From NCBI RefSeq assembly GCF_000718325.1, contig NZ_JOFV01000003.1, positions 186,001-250,000 of the forward strand: a DNA stretch of 64,000 nucleotides, read 5' to 3'. Made by a program: the position numbers and the translations under genes. Below, piece after piece: positions 17,544-26,347 of the stretch (position 1 is the first letter of the stretch; each line of letters opens with the position of its first letter). Source of the DNA: Oerskovia turbata. Its GTDB lineage: Bacteria > Actinomycetota > Actinomycetes > Actinomycetales > Cellulomonadaceae. A model generated the notes under the pieces. It was not told the DNA's origin and made no database searches. It saw nothing but the letters and a program-made list of their open reading frames with translations.

Positions 17544-19789
17544 GGCGCTCCTGGGGTGTGGGAGGGGACGGGGACGGCCGGGGTGTCGGCCTGGGGGTGG
17601 TGCAGGGTCGCGGGCTCGTCCGCCGGGGCGGGAGCGGCGTCGTCGGGCCGTGGTTCGACGCGGGCGACCACCTCGTCGCGCCGCACCAGGTCGCCCGGGC
17701 GGGCCGTGAGCCGCACGACGCCCGCGTGCGGCGCGGTGAGCGGGTGCTCCATCTTCATGGCCTCGACCACGACGAGGACCGTGCCCGCGGCGACGGTCTC
17801 GCCGTCGGTGACGGCGACCGCGACAACCGTGCCGGGCATGCCCGCGCGGACGTCGGGGCTCGTGGGTCCGTCGGTGCGCTCGGAGGCGTCGCGGCGGGCG
17901 GCCGCGCGCCGCGCGAGGCGTTCGGCGCGCGTCGGGACGGCGACCTGCACGACCCGGCCGTCGCGAGCGAGCCACACGCTCCCGTCAGGGCCGGTCGCGA
18001 GGTGCACGGTCTCGCCCACGCCGTCCACGACCAGCCGCCACGTGTGCCCGTCGACCGGTGTCAGCGAGGCCCGCCGGGACTGGCCGTCGTCCACGTGCAC
18101 GACGGCGTCGCTCGCGTCTCCGGTCACGGTCACCTCGTGGGGCTCGTCGGGCGGGGCGAGCAGCACGACCCGGCGCGGACGGGGCGCGGCGTTGAGCCGC
18201 CAGCCGTCGCCCGCACCCCACGGTCCGGTCGCGTGCGGCGCGGCGCGGCGAGCGTCCGACCCCGCGAGAGAGCACAGCGCGACCGCCACGAGGTCGTCCT
18301 CGGTCGCGATCCCCGGGGGCACTCCCCCGGCCGTCACGAACCGCTCGATCAGCCCCGTGTCGAGGTCCCCGGACCGGACGTCCGGATCCGCGAGCAGGGC
18401 CCGCAGGAAGCCGATGTTGGTGTCGACGCCCAGCACGACCGTCTCCGCGAGGAGACGGTCGAGCCGGTCGAGCGCCTGGGCGCGGTCGGCGCCGTGCGCG
18501 ACGGCCTTCGCGAGCAGCGGGTCGTAGTCTCCCCCGACGCGCAGCCCCTCGGTGAGGCTGGAGTCGAGACGCCACCCGGCGCCGTCGGGCTCGACGAGCG
18601 CCAGGACCTCGCCCGTCGCGGGCAGGAACCCGCGTGCCGGGGACTCGGCGTAGACCCGGGCCTCGATCGCGTGGCCGCGCAGCACGACGTCCTCCTGCGC
18701 GAAGCCCAGCGGCTCGCCCGCCGCGACGCGGAGCTGACCCTCGACCAGGTCCAGGCCCGTGACCATCTCCGTCACGGGGTGCTCGACCTGCAGGCGCGTG
18801 TTCATCTCGATGAAGAAGAACGTGGTCGGGTCGTCCGCGGGCACGAGGAACTCGACCGTCCCGGCGCCCTCGTAGTCGACGCCGCGCGCGACCTCGCACG
18901 CGGCCTCCCCGATGCGGGCGCGCGTCGCGGCGTCGAGCAGCGGCGAGGGCGCCTCCTCGACGACCTTCTGGTGGCGGCGCTGGAGCGAGCACTCGCGCTC
19001 CCCCAGGTGCACGACGGCGCCGCGCGAGTCCGCGAGCACCTGCACCTCGATGTGGCGCGGCCGGGCGACGAGGCGCTCGACGAGCAGCGTGCCGTCGCCG
19101 AACGACCGGGTCGCGACGCGGCGGGCGCTCGCGAGCGCGGCCGGCAGGTCGTCGGCCGAGGTCACGACCTGCATGCCCTTGCCGCCGCCGCCCGCCGAGG
19201 GCTTGACGAGCAGCGGGAAGCCGACGTCGCGCGCGGCCCGTGCGAGGGCCTCGTCGTCGAGCGCCCGGCCGCTGGGGTCGCGTCCCGTGCTGCCCGGCAC
19301 GACCGGGACGCCGCGCGCCGCGACGATCTCCTTGGCCGTGATCTTGTCGGCCATGGCCTCGAGCGCCGCGACGCCCGGCCCGACGAACACGATGCCTGCG
19401 TCGGCGCAGGCCCGCGCGAGCCCGGGGTTCTCGGACAGGAAGCCGTAGCCGGGGTGGATCGCGTCGGCGCCCGTCGCACGGGCCGCGTCGATGATCGCGC
19501 GCACGCTCAGGTACGAGTCGGCCGCGGGGGCCGGTCCGATGCGGACCGCGACGTCGGCGAGCGACACGTGGCGCGCGCCGGCGTCGGCGTCGCTGTGGAC
19601 CGCGACCGAGCGGATGCCGAGGCGGCGCAGCGTGGCGATGATGCGGCACGCGATCTCGCCACGGTTGGCCACGAGGACGGTGCCGAAGGGGCGCGCGCCC
19701 CGGTTGTCAGAACCAGCGTGACCTGGAGTGCTCGCTGGTTCTGACAGCCCGGGGGTGACGAGCGGGGCGGGGGTGCGCAGCGGGTGCAT
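17540..19789 (-). CDS. Biotin-dependent acyl-CoA carboxylase, biotin carboxylase/BCCP subunit
   Basis: A 749-residue alpha subunit, methylcrotonyl-CoA-carboxylase-like. ATG 19789 gives MHPLRTPAPL, and within seven codons the frame runs into a copy of the 42-bp element (residues about 15-29). The biotin carboxylase domain then begins at TVLVANRGEIACRI and includes GGGGKGMQVV (ATP grasp), EMNTRLQVEHPVTEM and DYDPLLAKAVAHG. The biotin-accepting lysine lies in EAMKMEHPL at about residue 678. A BT-like linker domain sits between. It works with the carboxyltransferase encoded 5 nt upstream. Confidence 0.94.
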   Translation of the reverse strand: MHPLRTPAPLVTPGLSEPASTPGHAGSDNRGARPFGTVLVANRGEIACRIIATLRRLGIRSVAVHSDADAGARHVSLADVAVRIGPAPAADSYLSVRAIIDAARATGADAIHPGYGFLSENPGLARACADAGIVFVGPGVAALEAMADKITAKEIVAARGVPVVPGSTGRDPSGRALDDEALARAARDVGFPLLVKPSAGGGGKGMQVVTSADDLPAALASARRVATRSFGDGTLLVERLVARPRHIEVQVLADSRGAVVHLGERECSLQRRHQKVVEEAPSPLLDAATRARIGEAACEVARGVDYEGAGTVEFLVPADDPTTFFFIEMNTRLQVEHPVTEMVTGLDLVEGQLRVAAGEPLGFAQEDVVLRGHAIEARVYAESPARGFLPATGEVLALVEPDGAGWRLDSSLTEGLRVGGDYDPLLAKAVAHGADRAQALDRLDRLLAETVVLGVDTNIGFLRALLADPDVRSGDLDTGLIERFVTAGGVPPGIATEDDLVAVALCSLAGSDARRAAPHATGPWGAGDGWRLNAAPRPRRVVLLAPPDEPHEVTVTGDASDAVVHVDDGQSRRASLTPVDGHTWRLVVDGVGETVHLATGPDGSVWLARDGRVVQVAVPTRAERLARRAAARRDASERTDGPTSPDVRAGMPGTVVAVAVTDGETVAAGTVLVVVEAMKMEHPLTAPHAGVVRLTARPGDLVRRDEVVARVEPRPDDAAPAPADEPATLHHPQADTPAVPVPSHTPGAP
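19705..19746 (-). repeat. 42-bp intragenic palindromic element, copy 4 (in carboxylase alpha gene)
   Basis: Read on the gene strand, the arms are the perfect 14-mers and the spacer is AGCACTCCAGGTCA. It adds LSEPASTPGHAGSDN about 15 residues after the start, just before the biotin carboxylase domain. Orientation and phase agree with the other three copies. Confidence 0.95.
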
Positions 19790-19794
19790 GGCCC

Positions 19795-21468
19795 TCACAT
19801 CCTGAAGAGCCCGAACCGCGGGCCCTCGGTCGGGGCCAGCGGCGTGCGGGCGCACACGTCGAGCGCGAGTCCCAGCACGCGGCGCGTGTCGGCCGGGTCG
19901 ATGACGCCGTCGTCCCAGAGCCGGGCCGTGGCGTAGTACGGGTCGCCCTGCTCCTCGTAGCGCGAGCGGATGTCCTCGCGGAAGGCGGCCTCGTCGTCGG
20001 GCGCCCACTGCTCGCCGCGCGCCGCGAGCTGGTCGGCCTTGACCGTCGCGAGCACCGACGCGGCCTGCGGGCCGCCCATGACCGAGATCCGGCTCGCGGG
20101 CCACGACCACAGGAAGCGCGGCGAGTACGCGCGCCCGCACATCGAGTAGTTGCCCGCCCCGAACGACCCGCCGACCACGACCGTCAGCCTGGGCACACGC
20201 GTCGTCGCGACGGCCGTGACCATCTTGGCGCCGTCCTTGGCGATGCCCCCGGCCTCGGCGTCGGTGCCGACCATGAACCCCGAGATGTTCTGCAGGAACA
20301 CGAGCGGGATGCCGCGCTGGTCGCACAGCTCGACGAAGTGCGCGCCCTTGAGCGCCGAGGGGCTGAACAGGACCCCGTTGTTCGCGACGATCCCCACGGG
20401 GTGCCCGTGCAGGTGCGCGAACCCCGTGACCAGGGTGTCGCCGTACTCGCGCTTGAACTCGTGGAGCACGCTGCCGTCGACGAGCCGCGCGACGACCTCG
20501 CGCGCGTCGTAGGGCGCCTGGACGTCGACCGGCACCGCGCCGTACAGGCTCTCGCCCGGCCCGCCGGCCTCGTCCTGCCCGACGACGGGCGGCGCACTCT
20601 CCTGCACGGCCCACGCGGGCGCCGGGTCCGGCGGGAGCGTCGAGACGATGCGTCGCACGATCGCGAGCGCGTGCTCGTCGTCCTCCGCGAGGTGGTCCGT
20701 GACGCCCGAGCGGCGCGCGTGCAGGTCGCCGCCGCCCAGCTCCTCGGCCGTGACGACCTCGCCGATCGCGGCCTTCACGAGCGGCGGGCCGCCCAGGAAG
20801 ATCGTGCCCTGGTTCCGCACGATCACCGTTTCGTCGCTCATCGCGGGCACGTACGCGCCGCCCGCGGTGCACGAGCCCAGGACCGCCGCGATCTGCGGGA
20901 CGCCCGCGGCCGAGAGCCGGGCCTGGTGGTAGAAGATCCGGCCGAAGTGGTCACGGTCGGGGAAGACCTCGGCCTGGAGCGGCAGGAACGCGCCGCCCGA
21001 GTCGACCAGGTAGATGCACGGCAGCCGGTTCTCGAGCGCTATCTCCTGGGCCCGCAGGTGCTTCTTGACCGTGAGCGGGTGGTACGTGCCGCCCTTGACG
21101 GTCGCGTCGTTGCACACGACCAGGACCCGGCGCCCCTCGACGACCCCGATCCCCGCGATCACGCCCGCCCCGGGCCACTCCCCGCCCAGCATCCCCTCGG
21201 CCGCGAGCGGCGCGATCTCCAGGAACGGCCTGCCCTCGTCGAGCAGGTGCTCGACGCGTTCGCGCGGCAGCAGCTTGCCGCGCGCGACGTGCCGGGTGCG
21301 CGACGTCTCGGGCCCGCCGAGCGCGGCACGGGCCGTGCGCTCGCGCAGCCCGGCGACGAGCCCGCGCTGGGCCGCGTCGTTGGCCAGGGCCGTGGCGGAG
21401 GCCGGGTCGACCGTCGTCCCCAGGACGTCGCCGACACCCGCACGCGTCGTCGGCAGGGTCGCGGTCAC
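19795..21468 (-). CDS. Acyl-CoA carboxylase carboxyltransferase subunit (methylcrotonyl-CoA type)
   Basis: A 557-residue beta subunit. GTG 21468 overlaps the bkdC stop. It has [18 protein letters not shown], a crotonase-type N half with [22 protein letters not shown] (acyl-CoA site) and a C half with [27 protein letters not shown] and [16 protein letters not shown]. These are the MCCB/AccD1 signatures and differ from propionyl-CoA carboxylase. With the alpha subunit it carboxylates 3-methylcrotonyl-CoA in leucine degradation. Confidence 0.93.
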   Translation of the reverse strand: MTATLPTTRAGVGDVLGTTVDPASATALANDAAQRGLVAGLRERTARAALGGPETSRTRHVARGKLLPRERVEHLLDEGRPFLEIAPLAAEGMLGGEWPGAGVIAGIGVVEGRRVLVVCNDATVKGGTYHPLTVKKHLRAQEIALENRLPCIYLVDSGGAFLPLQAEVFPDRDHFGRIFYHQARLSAAGVPQIAAVLGSCTAGGAYVPAMSDETVIVRNQGTIFLGGPPLVKAAIGEVVTAEELGGGDLHARRSGVTDHLAEDDEHALAIVRRIVSTLPPDPAPAWAVQESAPPVVGQDEAGGPGESLYGAVPVDVQAPYDAREVVARLVDGSVLHEFKREYGDTLVTGFAHLHGHPVGIVANNGVLFSPSALKGAHFVELCDQRGIPLVFLQNISGFMVGTDAEAGGIAKDGAKMVTAVATTRVPRLTVVVGGSFGAGNYSMCGRAYSPRFLWSWPASRISVMGGPQAASVLATVKADQLAARGEQWAPDDEAAFREDIRSRYEEQGDPYYATARLWDDGVIDPADTRRVLGLALDVCARTPLAPTEGPRFGLFRM

Positions 21469-23471
21469 GAGGCTGCCCCCGTACCGGGGTCGCCCGGGTC
21501 GCCCGGGTCACCGGGGTCGCCCGGGTCGCCCACGAGGAGCAGCGCGAGCGCCGGGTCCGCGAGCAGCGCCCCGAGCTCGGCGAGGAACCGGGCGCCCTGC
21601 TCGCCGTCGACCACTCGGTGGTCGAACGACAGGCTCAGCGTGAGCACGTCGCGCAGCGCGACCTGTCCCTCGTGCTCCCAGGGGCGCTTGCGCACGGCCC
21701 CGACGCCGAGGATCGCGGCCTCCCCCGGGACCAGGATCGGCGTCCCGGCGTCGACCCCGAACACCCCGACGTTGGTGATCGTGACGGTCCCGCCCGTGAG
21801 CCGCTCGGGCGCGGTGCGTCCGCTCCGCGCCGTCGCGGTGAGGTCCGCGAGCGCCTGCGCGAGCCCCGTGAGCCCGAACGTGTGCGCGTCGGGCACGTGC
21901 GGCACGACCAGCCCGCGCTCGGTCGCGACCGCTGTCCCCAGGTGGACGCGCGGGCTGTGGACGATCTCCGCGGTCCCGTCCGGCAGGTCCTCCCACCGGC
22001 TGTTGAGCGAGGGGTGCCGCGGCAGGACGACGCACAGCGCCCGCGCGACGAGCGCCAGGACCGTGATCCTGGTCCCGCGGGCGAGCGGATGGGTCCGCAA
22101 GCGGTCGAGGAGCTCCATCGAGGGCGAGACGTCGAGCGTGAGGAACACGGTCGCGTGGGGTGCGGTGAAGGCGCTCGCGACCATCGCGGCGGCCGTGTGC
22201 TTGCGCACGCCGCGCACGGGCGTGCGGGTCTCGCGTGCGGCCGGGGTACCCGTCGCGCCGGCGGTCCCCGTGCCCACCCGGCCCGACGACGTCGCGCCCG
22301 CCCCGGCCACCGGTGCGGCCCGGGCGGTGCGCGGCTCGGGCGGCGGGAAGCCCTCGGCCCGTCGTGCGGCGGCGCGGGCCAGCCCGGACTGACCGAGGAG
22401 GTCTCGCAGGGAGGTCGGGCCCGAGCGGGGCGAGGCGGTCTGCGGGTACTCGTCGTCCGGGGTGCCGGTGTCGTCGAGAGCGTCCGGCCCGTCGTCCGGA
22501 CCGTCGTCCGGGGCTGAGGTGATGAACCCACGCGAGGCCGGGCCGGTCGATGCGGTGCTCGGGAGCCCGTGGACGCCATTGCGCTCGCGCCCTGTCCCGG
22601 TCCGTCGTCCGCTGACCGGTGCGTCCGCCGCCGCGCCCTCACGGGCCCCGGACTGTGTGCAGCTCACGGCCGCCAGGACGTCCTCGCGGGTCACGAGGCC
22701 GCGCGCGCCGGTCCCGACGATCCGTTCGAGGTGGACCCCGAGCTGCTTGGCGAGTCGGCGCACGGGTGGGGTCGAGCGGGGGCGCTCGGTCGGGGCCGGG
22801 TCGGTGCTCCCGTCCCGTGCCGCGCTCGCACCGGCCCCCACGACAGCCGGGTCGTCGTCGGAGCGCCGACCGTGCGCTGACCCCTCCGTCGAGATGCGGC
22901 TATCTGGGGCGCTTCCCCTGTCCTCGACCCCACGTGGCCGCATCTCGCCCGTGGAGCTCGCCGGCGATCGGCGTGCTCGCCGCGTGGGCCGGCCCGATCG
23001 TTCGGGCCGCGCGCCGTATCCGACGAGGTTCGGCTGGGGCGCCTCCTCGGCGGTGCCCTGCCCGCCGCCGGCCGATCGACCGTCCGGCGCGGCGCCGTCG
23101 GGCACTCCGTCCGTCGCGCCACCCGCTGCTGCGCCGCCGTCCGCCGGACGGGCGGACGCGTCCCCGTCTGCCGGACGCCCGGCCGACGCGGCGCCGCCGG
23201 GCGTGACGCCCCCCGACGCCCCCGCCTCGTCCGGGACCTCGAACGTGACGAGCGGCTCGCCGACGTTGACCGTCTGCCCGGGCTCGGCGTGCAGCACCGT
23301 GACGACCCCGGCGTAGGGCGAGGGGAGGTCGACGAGCGCCTTGGCCGTCTCGACCTCCGCGATGACCTGGTTGAGCTCGACCGTGTCGCCCGCGGCGACG
23401 TGCCAGCTCACGAGGTCGGACTCGGTGAGGCCCTCGCCGAGGTCGGGCAGGAGGAACTCGCGCGTCGCCAT
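21465..23471 (-). CDS. bkdC: Branched-chain 2-oxoacid dehydrogenase E2 (dihydrolipoyl acyltransferase)
   Basis: A 668-residue E2, long for the family (usually about 400-450). Order: one lipoyl domain ([20 protein letters not shown]; lipoylated Lys near 45 in EVETAKAL), a long Ala/Pro/Gly linker (about 85-230), the E1/E3-binding domain ([20 protein letters not shown], about 232-265), a second disordered linker (about 270-420), and the acyltransferase domain with [19 protein letters not shown] (catalytic His near 617). The first linker contains a palindromic insert (22890-22947). The last residues are [21 protein letters not shown] 23471 shares one base with the E1-beta stop. Confidence 0.92.
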   Translation of the reverse strand: MATREFLLPDLGEGLTESDLVSWHVAAGDTVELNQVIAEVETAKALVDLPSPYAGVVTVLHAEPGQTVNVGEPLVTFEVPDEAGASGGVTPGGAASAGRPADGDASARPADGGAAAGGATDGVPDGAAPDGRSAGGGQGTAEEAPQPNLVGYGARPERSGRPTRRARRSPASSTGEMRPRGVEDRGSAPDSRISTEGSAHGRRSDDDPAVVGAGASAARDGSTDPAPTERPRSTPPVRRLAKQLGVHLERIVGTGARGLVTREDVLAAVSCTQSGAREGAAADAPVSGRRTGTGRERNGVHGLPSTASTGPASRGFITSAPDDGPDDGPDALDDTGTPDDEYPQTASPRSGPTSLRDLLGQSGLARAAARRAEGFPPPEPRTARAAPVAGAGATSSGRVGTGTAGATGTPAARETRTPVRGVRKHTAAAMVASAFTAPHATVFLTLDVSPSMELLDRLRTHPLARGTRITVLALVARALCVVLPRHPSLNSRWEDLPDGTAEIVHSPRVHLGTAVATERGLVVPHVPDAHTFGLTGLAQALADLTATARSGRTAPERLTGGTVTITNVGVFGVDAGTPILVPGEAAILGVGAVRKRPWEHEGQVALRDVLTLSLSFDHRVVDGEQGARFLAELGALLADPALALLLVGDPGDPGDPGDPGDPGTGAAS
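21486..21531 (-). repeat. Short GDP tandem repeat at the C-terminus of bkdC
   Basis: Five tandem near-identical 9-bp units read as Gly-Asp-Pro triplets form the extreme C-terminus of the E2 protein, after the end of the catalytic domain. The repeat probably grew by slippage and may vary in length between strains. Confidence 0.75.
22890..22947. repeat. Intragenic inverted repeat in the bkdC linker
   Basis: The 11-bp arms CGAGATGCGGC (22890-22900) and GCCGCATCTCG (22937-22947) enclose a 36-bp spacer. The sequence is translated ([18 protein letters not shown] region) within the first E2 linker, where the residues differ from the Ala/Pro/Gly surroundings. It looks like a second kind of palindrome tolerated inside a coding gene. 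Confidence 0.6.
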
Positions 23472-24502
23472 CACCGTGCCACCCCCTCGAACGCCGCGTA
23501 CCCCGACGCCTCGTACGCCCCGCGCCCCAGGACGCGGTCCACGCCGTCGAGGATCCGGTCCAGGTCCGGGACCTGGTGCTGCTCGGCCTTGGCGGGCGGG
23601 TACGGGACGTCGTGCCCCGTGACGCGCACCGGTGCGGCCTCGAGGTGGTCGAAGCAGCGCTCGGTCGCCGCGGCCGCGACCTCGGCGCCCAGGCCCGCCT
23701 GGTGCGGGGCCTCGTGCGCGACGACCAGCCGACCTGTCTTGCGGACCGACGCCGCGACCGTCGCGTGGTCGATCGGAGAGAGCGAGCGAAGGTCCACGAC
23801 CTCGATCGAGACGCCCTCGTCGGCGGCCGCGACGGCGGCGTCCCGGGCCGTCGTGACGAGCGACCCGAACGTCACCAGCGTGACGTCCGTGCCCGGCACG
23901 ACGACGCGCGCCGCGTCCATGGGGACGGCCGAGCGCAGGTCCGCCGCCTCGTTGACCTCGCCCTTGAGGTGGTAGCGGCGCTTGGGCTCGAAGAACACGA
24001 CCGGGTCGTCGCACGCGATGGCCTGCTGGAGCACCGTGTACGCGTCCTGGGGGTCGGAGACCGTCACGACGCGCAGACCCGCGGTGTGCGCGAAGTACGC
24101 CTCGGGCGACTCCGAGTGGTGCTCGGCCGCCCCCAGGCCACCGCCCACGGGGATGCGGATCGTGATCGGCAGGCGCACCGCGCCGCCCGTGCGGGCGTGC
24201 ATCTTGGCGAGCTGGGACACGATCTGGTCGAACGCGACGTACACGAACCCGTCGAACTGGATCTCGCACACGGGACGGTAGCCGCGGTACGCGAGCCCCA
24301 CGGCCGTGCCGAGGATGCCCGACTCCGCGAGCGGCGTGTCGAGCACGCGACGCGGGCCGAACTCGGTCTGGAGGCCGTCCGTCACGCGGTACACACCGCC
24401 GAGGCGGCCGACGTCCTCGCCCATGACGACGACCTTGTCGTCGTTCGCGAGCGAGCGGCGCAGGCCCGCGTTGAGGGCCTTGGCGAGCGTCAGGGTGGTC
24501 AT
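23471..24502 (-). CDS. bkdB: Branched-chain 2-oxoacid dehydrogenase E1 beta
   Basis: A 343-residue E1 beta subunit with VVVMGEDVGRLGGVYRVT, FGPRRVLDTPLAESGILGTA, EIQFDGFVYVAFDQIVSQLA and VVAHEAPHQAGLGAEVAA. ATG 24502 overlaps the E1 alpha stop (ATGA). It pairs with E1 alpha to decarboxylate the 2-oxoacids of Leu, Ile and Val using thiamine diphosphate. Confidence 0.94.
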   Translation of the reverse strand: MTTLTLAKALNAGLRRSLANDDKVVVMGEDVGRLGGVYRVTDGLQTEFGPRRVLDTPLAESGILGTAVGLAYRGYRPVCEIQFDGFVYVAFDQIVSQLAKMHARTGGAVRLPITIRIPVGGGLGAAEHHSESPEAYFAHTAGLRVVTVSDPQDAYTVLQQAIACDDPVVFFEPKRRYHLKGEVNEAADLRSAVPMDAARVVVPGTDVTLVTFGSLVTTARDAAVAAADEGVSIEVVDLRSLSPIDHATVAASVRKTGRLVVAHEAPHQAGLGAEVAAAATERCFDHLEAAPVRVTGHDVPYPPAKAEQHQVPDLDRILDGVDRVLGRGAYEASGYAAFEGVAR

Positions 24503-25665
24503 CGGGCACCGCCCTTCGCGTCGGAGGTGCCGGCGCCCTCGGGCCCCGGGGAGTCGGCGAACCCCTCCAGGTACTGCGCGTACGCGGCACGCTCGGCCGC
24601 GAGCGCCGCGTGCGGCTCGGCGTACACGTGGTCGAAGATCGAGAGCGCGGGCGGGTCCTCGAGCCCGATGCACCCGGCACGCAGCTCGGCCGCTGCCCGG
24701 TCGGCGACACCCTGGACCCGTGTCTCCTCGGCCTCGGTCAGCAGGCCGCGGTCGGTCAGGTACGCCCGGTACCGGGAGATCGGGTCACGTCCGGCCCACG
24801 TCTCGAGCTCGGCGGGGTCGCGGTAGCGCGTGGGGTCGTCGGCCGTGGTGTGCGGGCCCATCCGGTAGGTCACGGCCTCGATGAACGTGGGACCTCCGCC
24901 CGTGCGGGCCCGGTCGAGGGCCTCGTGCACCACGGCATGCACCGCGAGGACGTCGTTGCCGTCGACGCGCACGCCCGGCAGGCCGAAGCCCGCGGCGCGG
25001 TCCACGAGGGGCACGGGCGACTGGAGCGCCACGGGCTCGGAGATCGCCCACTGGTTGTTCTGGCACAGGAACACCACGGGCGCCCGGTAGGTCGCGGCGA
25101 ACACGAACGCCTCGTTGACGTCGCCCTGGCTCATGGCGCCGTCGCCCAGGTAGGCGACCGCGACGGCGTCGGCCCCGTCGTTCGCGATGCCCATCGCGTA
25201 GCCCGTCGCGTGCAGCGTCTGCGCACCGATGATGACCTGCGGCGTCGCCATGTTCACGGCGTACGGGTCCCAGCCCGACGCCGTCACGCCCCGCCACACC
25301 CGTACGAGGTCGACGAGCGCGACCCCCCGCGTGTACGCCACGGCGTGCTCGCGGTAGCTCGAGAACACGAAGTCGTCGCTCCGCAGCGCCCGGCCCGAGC
25401 CGATCTGCGCGGCCTCCTGCCCCAGGAGCGGGGGCCACAGCGCGAGCTCGCCCTGCCGCTGGAGAGCCGTGGCCTCGGCGTCGATCCGACGCACCACGAC
25501 CATGTCCTCGTACAGTCGAAGGGCCGCCGCGGGGTCTGCGTCGAGTCCTTCCAGCCACCGGTCCTGCTCCGCCGATCCGTGGCGTGCACCGGCCTCGTCG
25601 AGCACCTGGACGACGTCCTGTGTCGTCCGCGGCTCGACACGGCTGTCCACCTTGCTGGGCGTCAT
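24499..25665 (-). CDS. bkdA: Branched-chain 2-oxoacid dehydrogenase E1 alpha
   Basis: A 388-residue E1 alpha, first gene of the operon. The thiamine-diphosphate motif starts GDGAMSQGDVNEAF (about residue 172) and closes with QNNQWAIS about 30 residues later. GQEAAQIGSGRAL and YRMGPHTTADDPTRYR (phosphorylation-loop region with the HTT sequence) are typical of branched-chain rather than pyruvate enzymes. E3 is not encoded in the window. Expression is probably controlled by the divergent Lrp-type gene. Confidence 0.94.
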   Translation of the reverse strand: MTPSKVDSRVEPRTTQDVVQVLDEAGARHGSAEQDRWLEGLDADPAAALRLYEDMVVVRRIDAEATALQRQGELALWPPLLGQEAAQIGSGRALRSDDFVFSSYREHAVAYTRGVALVDLVRVWRGVTASGWDPYAVNMATPQVIIGAQTLHATGYAMGIANDGADAVAVAYLGDGAMSQGDVNEAFVFAATYRAPVVFLCQNNQWAISEPVALQSPVPLVDRAAGFGLPGVRVDGNDVLAVHAVVHEALDRARTGGGPTFIEAVTYRMGPHTTADDPTRYRDPAELETWAGRDPISRYRAYLTDRGLLTEAEETRVQGVADRAAAELRAGCIGLEDPPALSIFDHVYAEPHAALAAERAAYAQYLEGFADSPGPEGAGTSDAKGGAR

Positions 25666-25811
25666 CGCGTCACCTCGCGTCTGCTCCCGTGCTCGTCGTC
25701 GAGCACCCCGCCGCTCACCGTCGAGCACCGGATACCGCGAACGTAACCCCGCCCCGCACATGGCTCCAGTCATGACGCGACGGCTGGGCAGTGTGCTGCC
25801 CGTCACCGGGC

Positions 25812-25817
25812 TAGGCT
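25812..25817 (+). promoter_or_regulatory. -10 box TAGGCT, leaderless promoter of bkdR
   Basis: TAGGCT ends 7 nt before the GTG at 25825, so the transcript should be leaderless. The 159-bp gap 25666-25824 must also contain the bkdA promoter and the regulator's binding sites, but I cannot point to them. Confidence 0.55.
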
Positions 25818-25824
25818 GAACACT

Positions 25825-26298
25825 GTGCGCAGCTACGATGCCGTCGACCTCGATCTCCTCGTCGCGCTCGCGAAGGACCCGCGCGGCACGATCGTCGCGC
25901 TGGCCGAGCGCCTGCGGCTCTCGCGCAACACGGTGCACGCGCGCATGGCCCACCTCGAGGAGGCCGGGGCGTTCCTCGACTTCGACCGGCGCATCAGCCC
26001 GGAGTTCCTGGGACACCCCCTGACCGCGTTCATCGAGGTCGAGGTCAAGCAGAAGGAGCTCGGCCGCATCGTGGCGACGCTCGCGGAGATCCCCGAGGTG
26101 CTCCAGGCGCACGGGCGCAGCGGTACCTCGGACCTGCGGGTCCTGGTCGCGTGCCGCACCACGGACCACCTGTTCCGCATCGACGCGGCGATCCTCGCGA
26201 TCGACGGGGTCGAGCGCACCGAGACGTCGCTCTCGATGGGCGAGCTCATCCCGTACCGGGTGCGCCCCCTGATCGAGCGGGCACGCAAGAGCCTCTGA
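25825..26298 (+). CDS. bkdR: Lrp/AsnC-family regulator
   Basis: A 157-residue protein with the N-terminal helix-turn-helix VDLDLLVALAKDPRGTIVAL / LSRNTVHARMAHLEEAGA and a C-terminal RAM domain (FIEVEVKQKELGRIVATLAE, GTSDLRVLVACRTTDHLF). Divergent Lrp-type genes next to bkd operons are known as BkdR and sense branched-chain amino acids. The name is therefore given from family and position; the ligand is inferred. Confidence 0.87.
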   Translation: MRSYDAVDLDLLVALAKDPRGTIVALAERLRLSRNTVHARMAHLEEAGAFLDFDRRISPEFLGHPLTAFIEVEVKQKELGRIVATLAEIPEVLQAHGRSGTSDLRVLVACRTTDHLFRIDAAILAIDGVERTETSLSMGELIPYRVRPLIERARKSL

Positions 26299-26347
26299 CG
26301 CCGGCCGTCCGGCCCCGCCCGGCCCCGTCCGCGGGTGTCGGTGCGGA

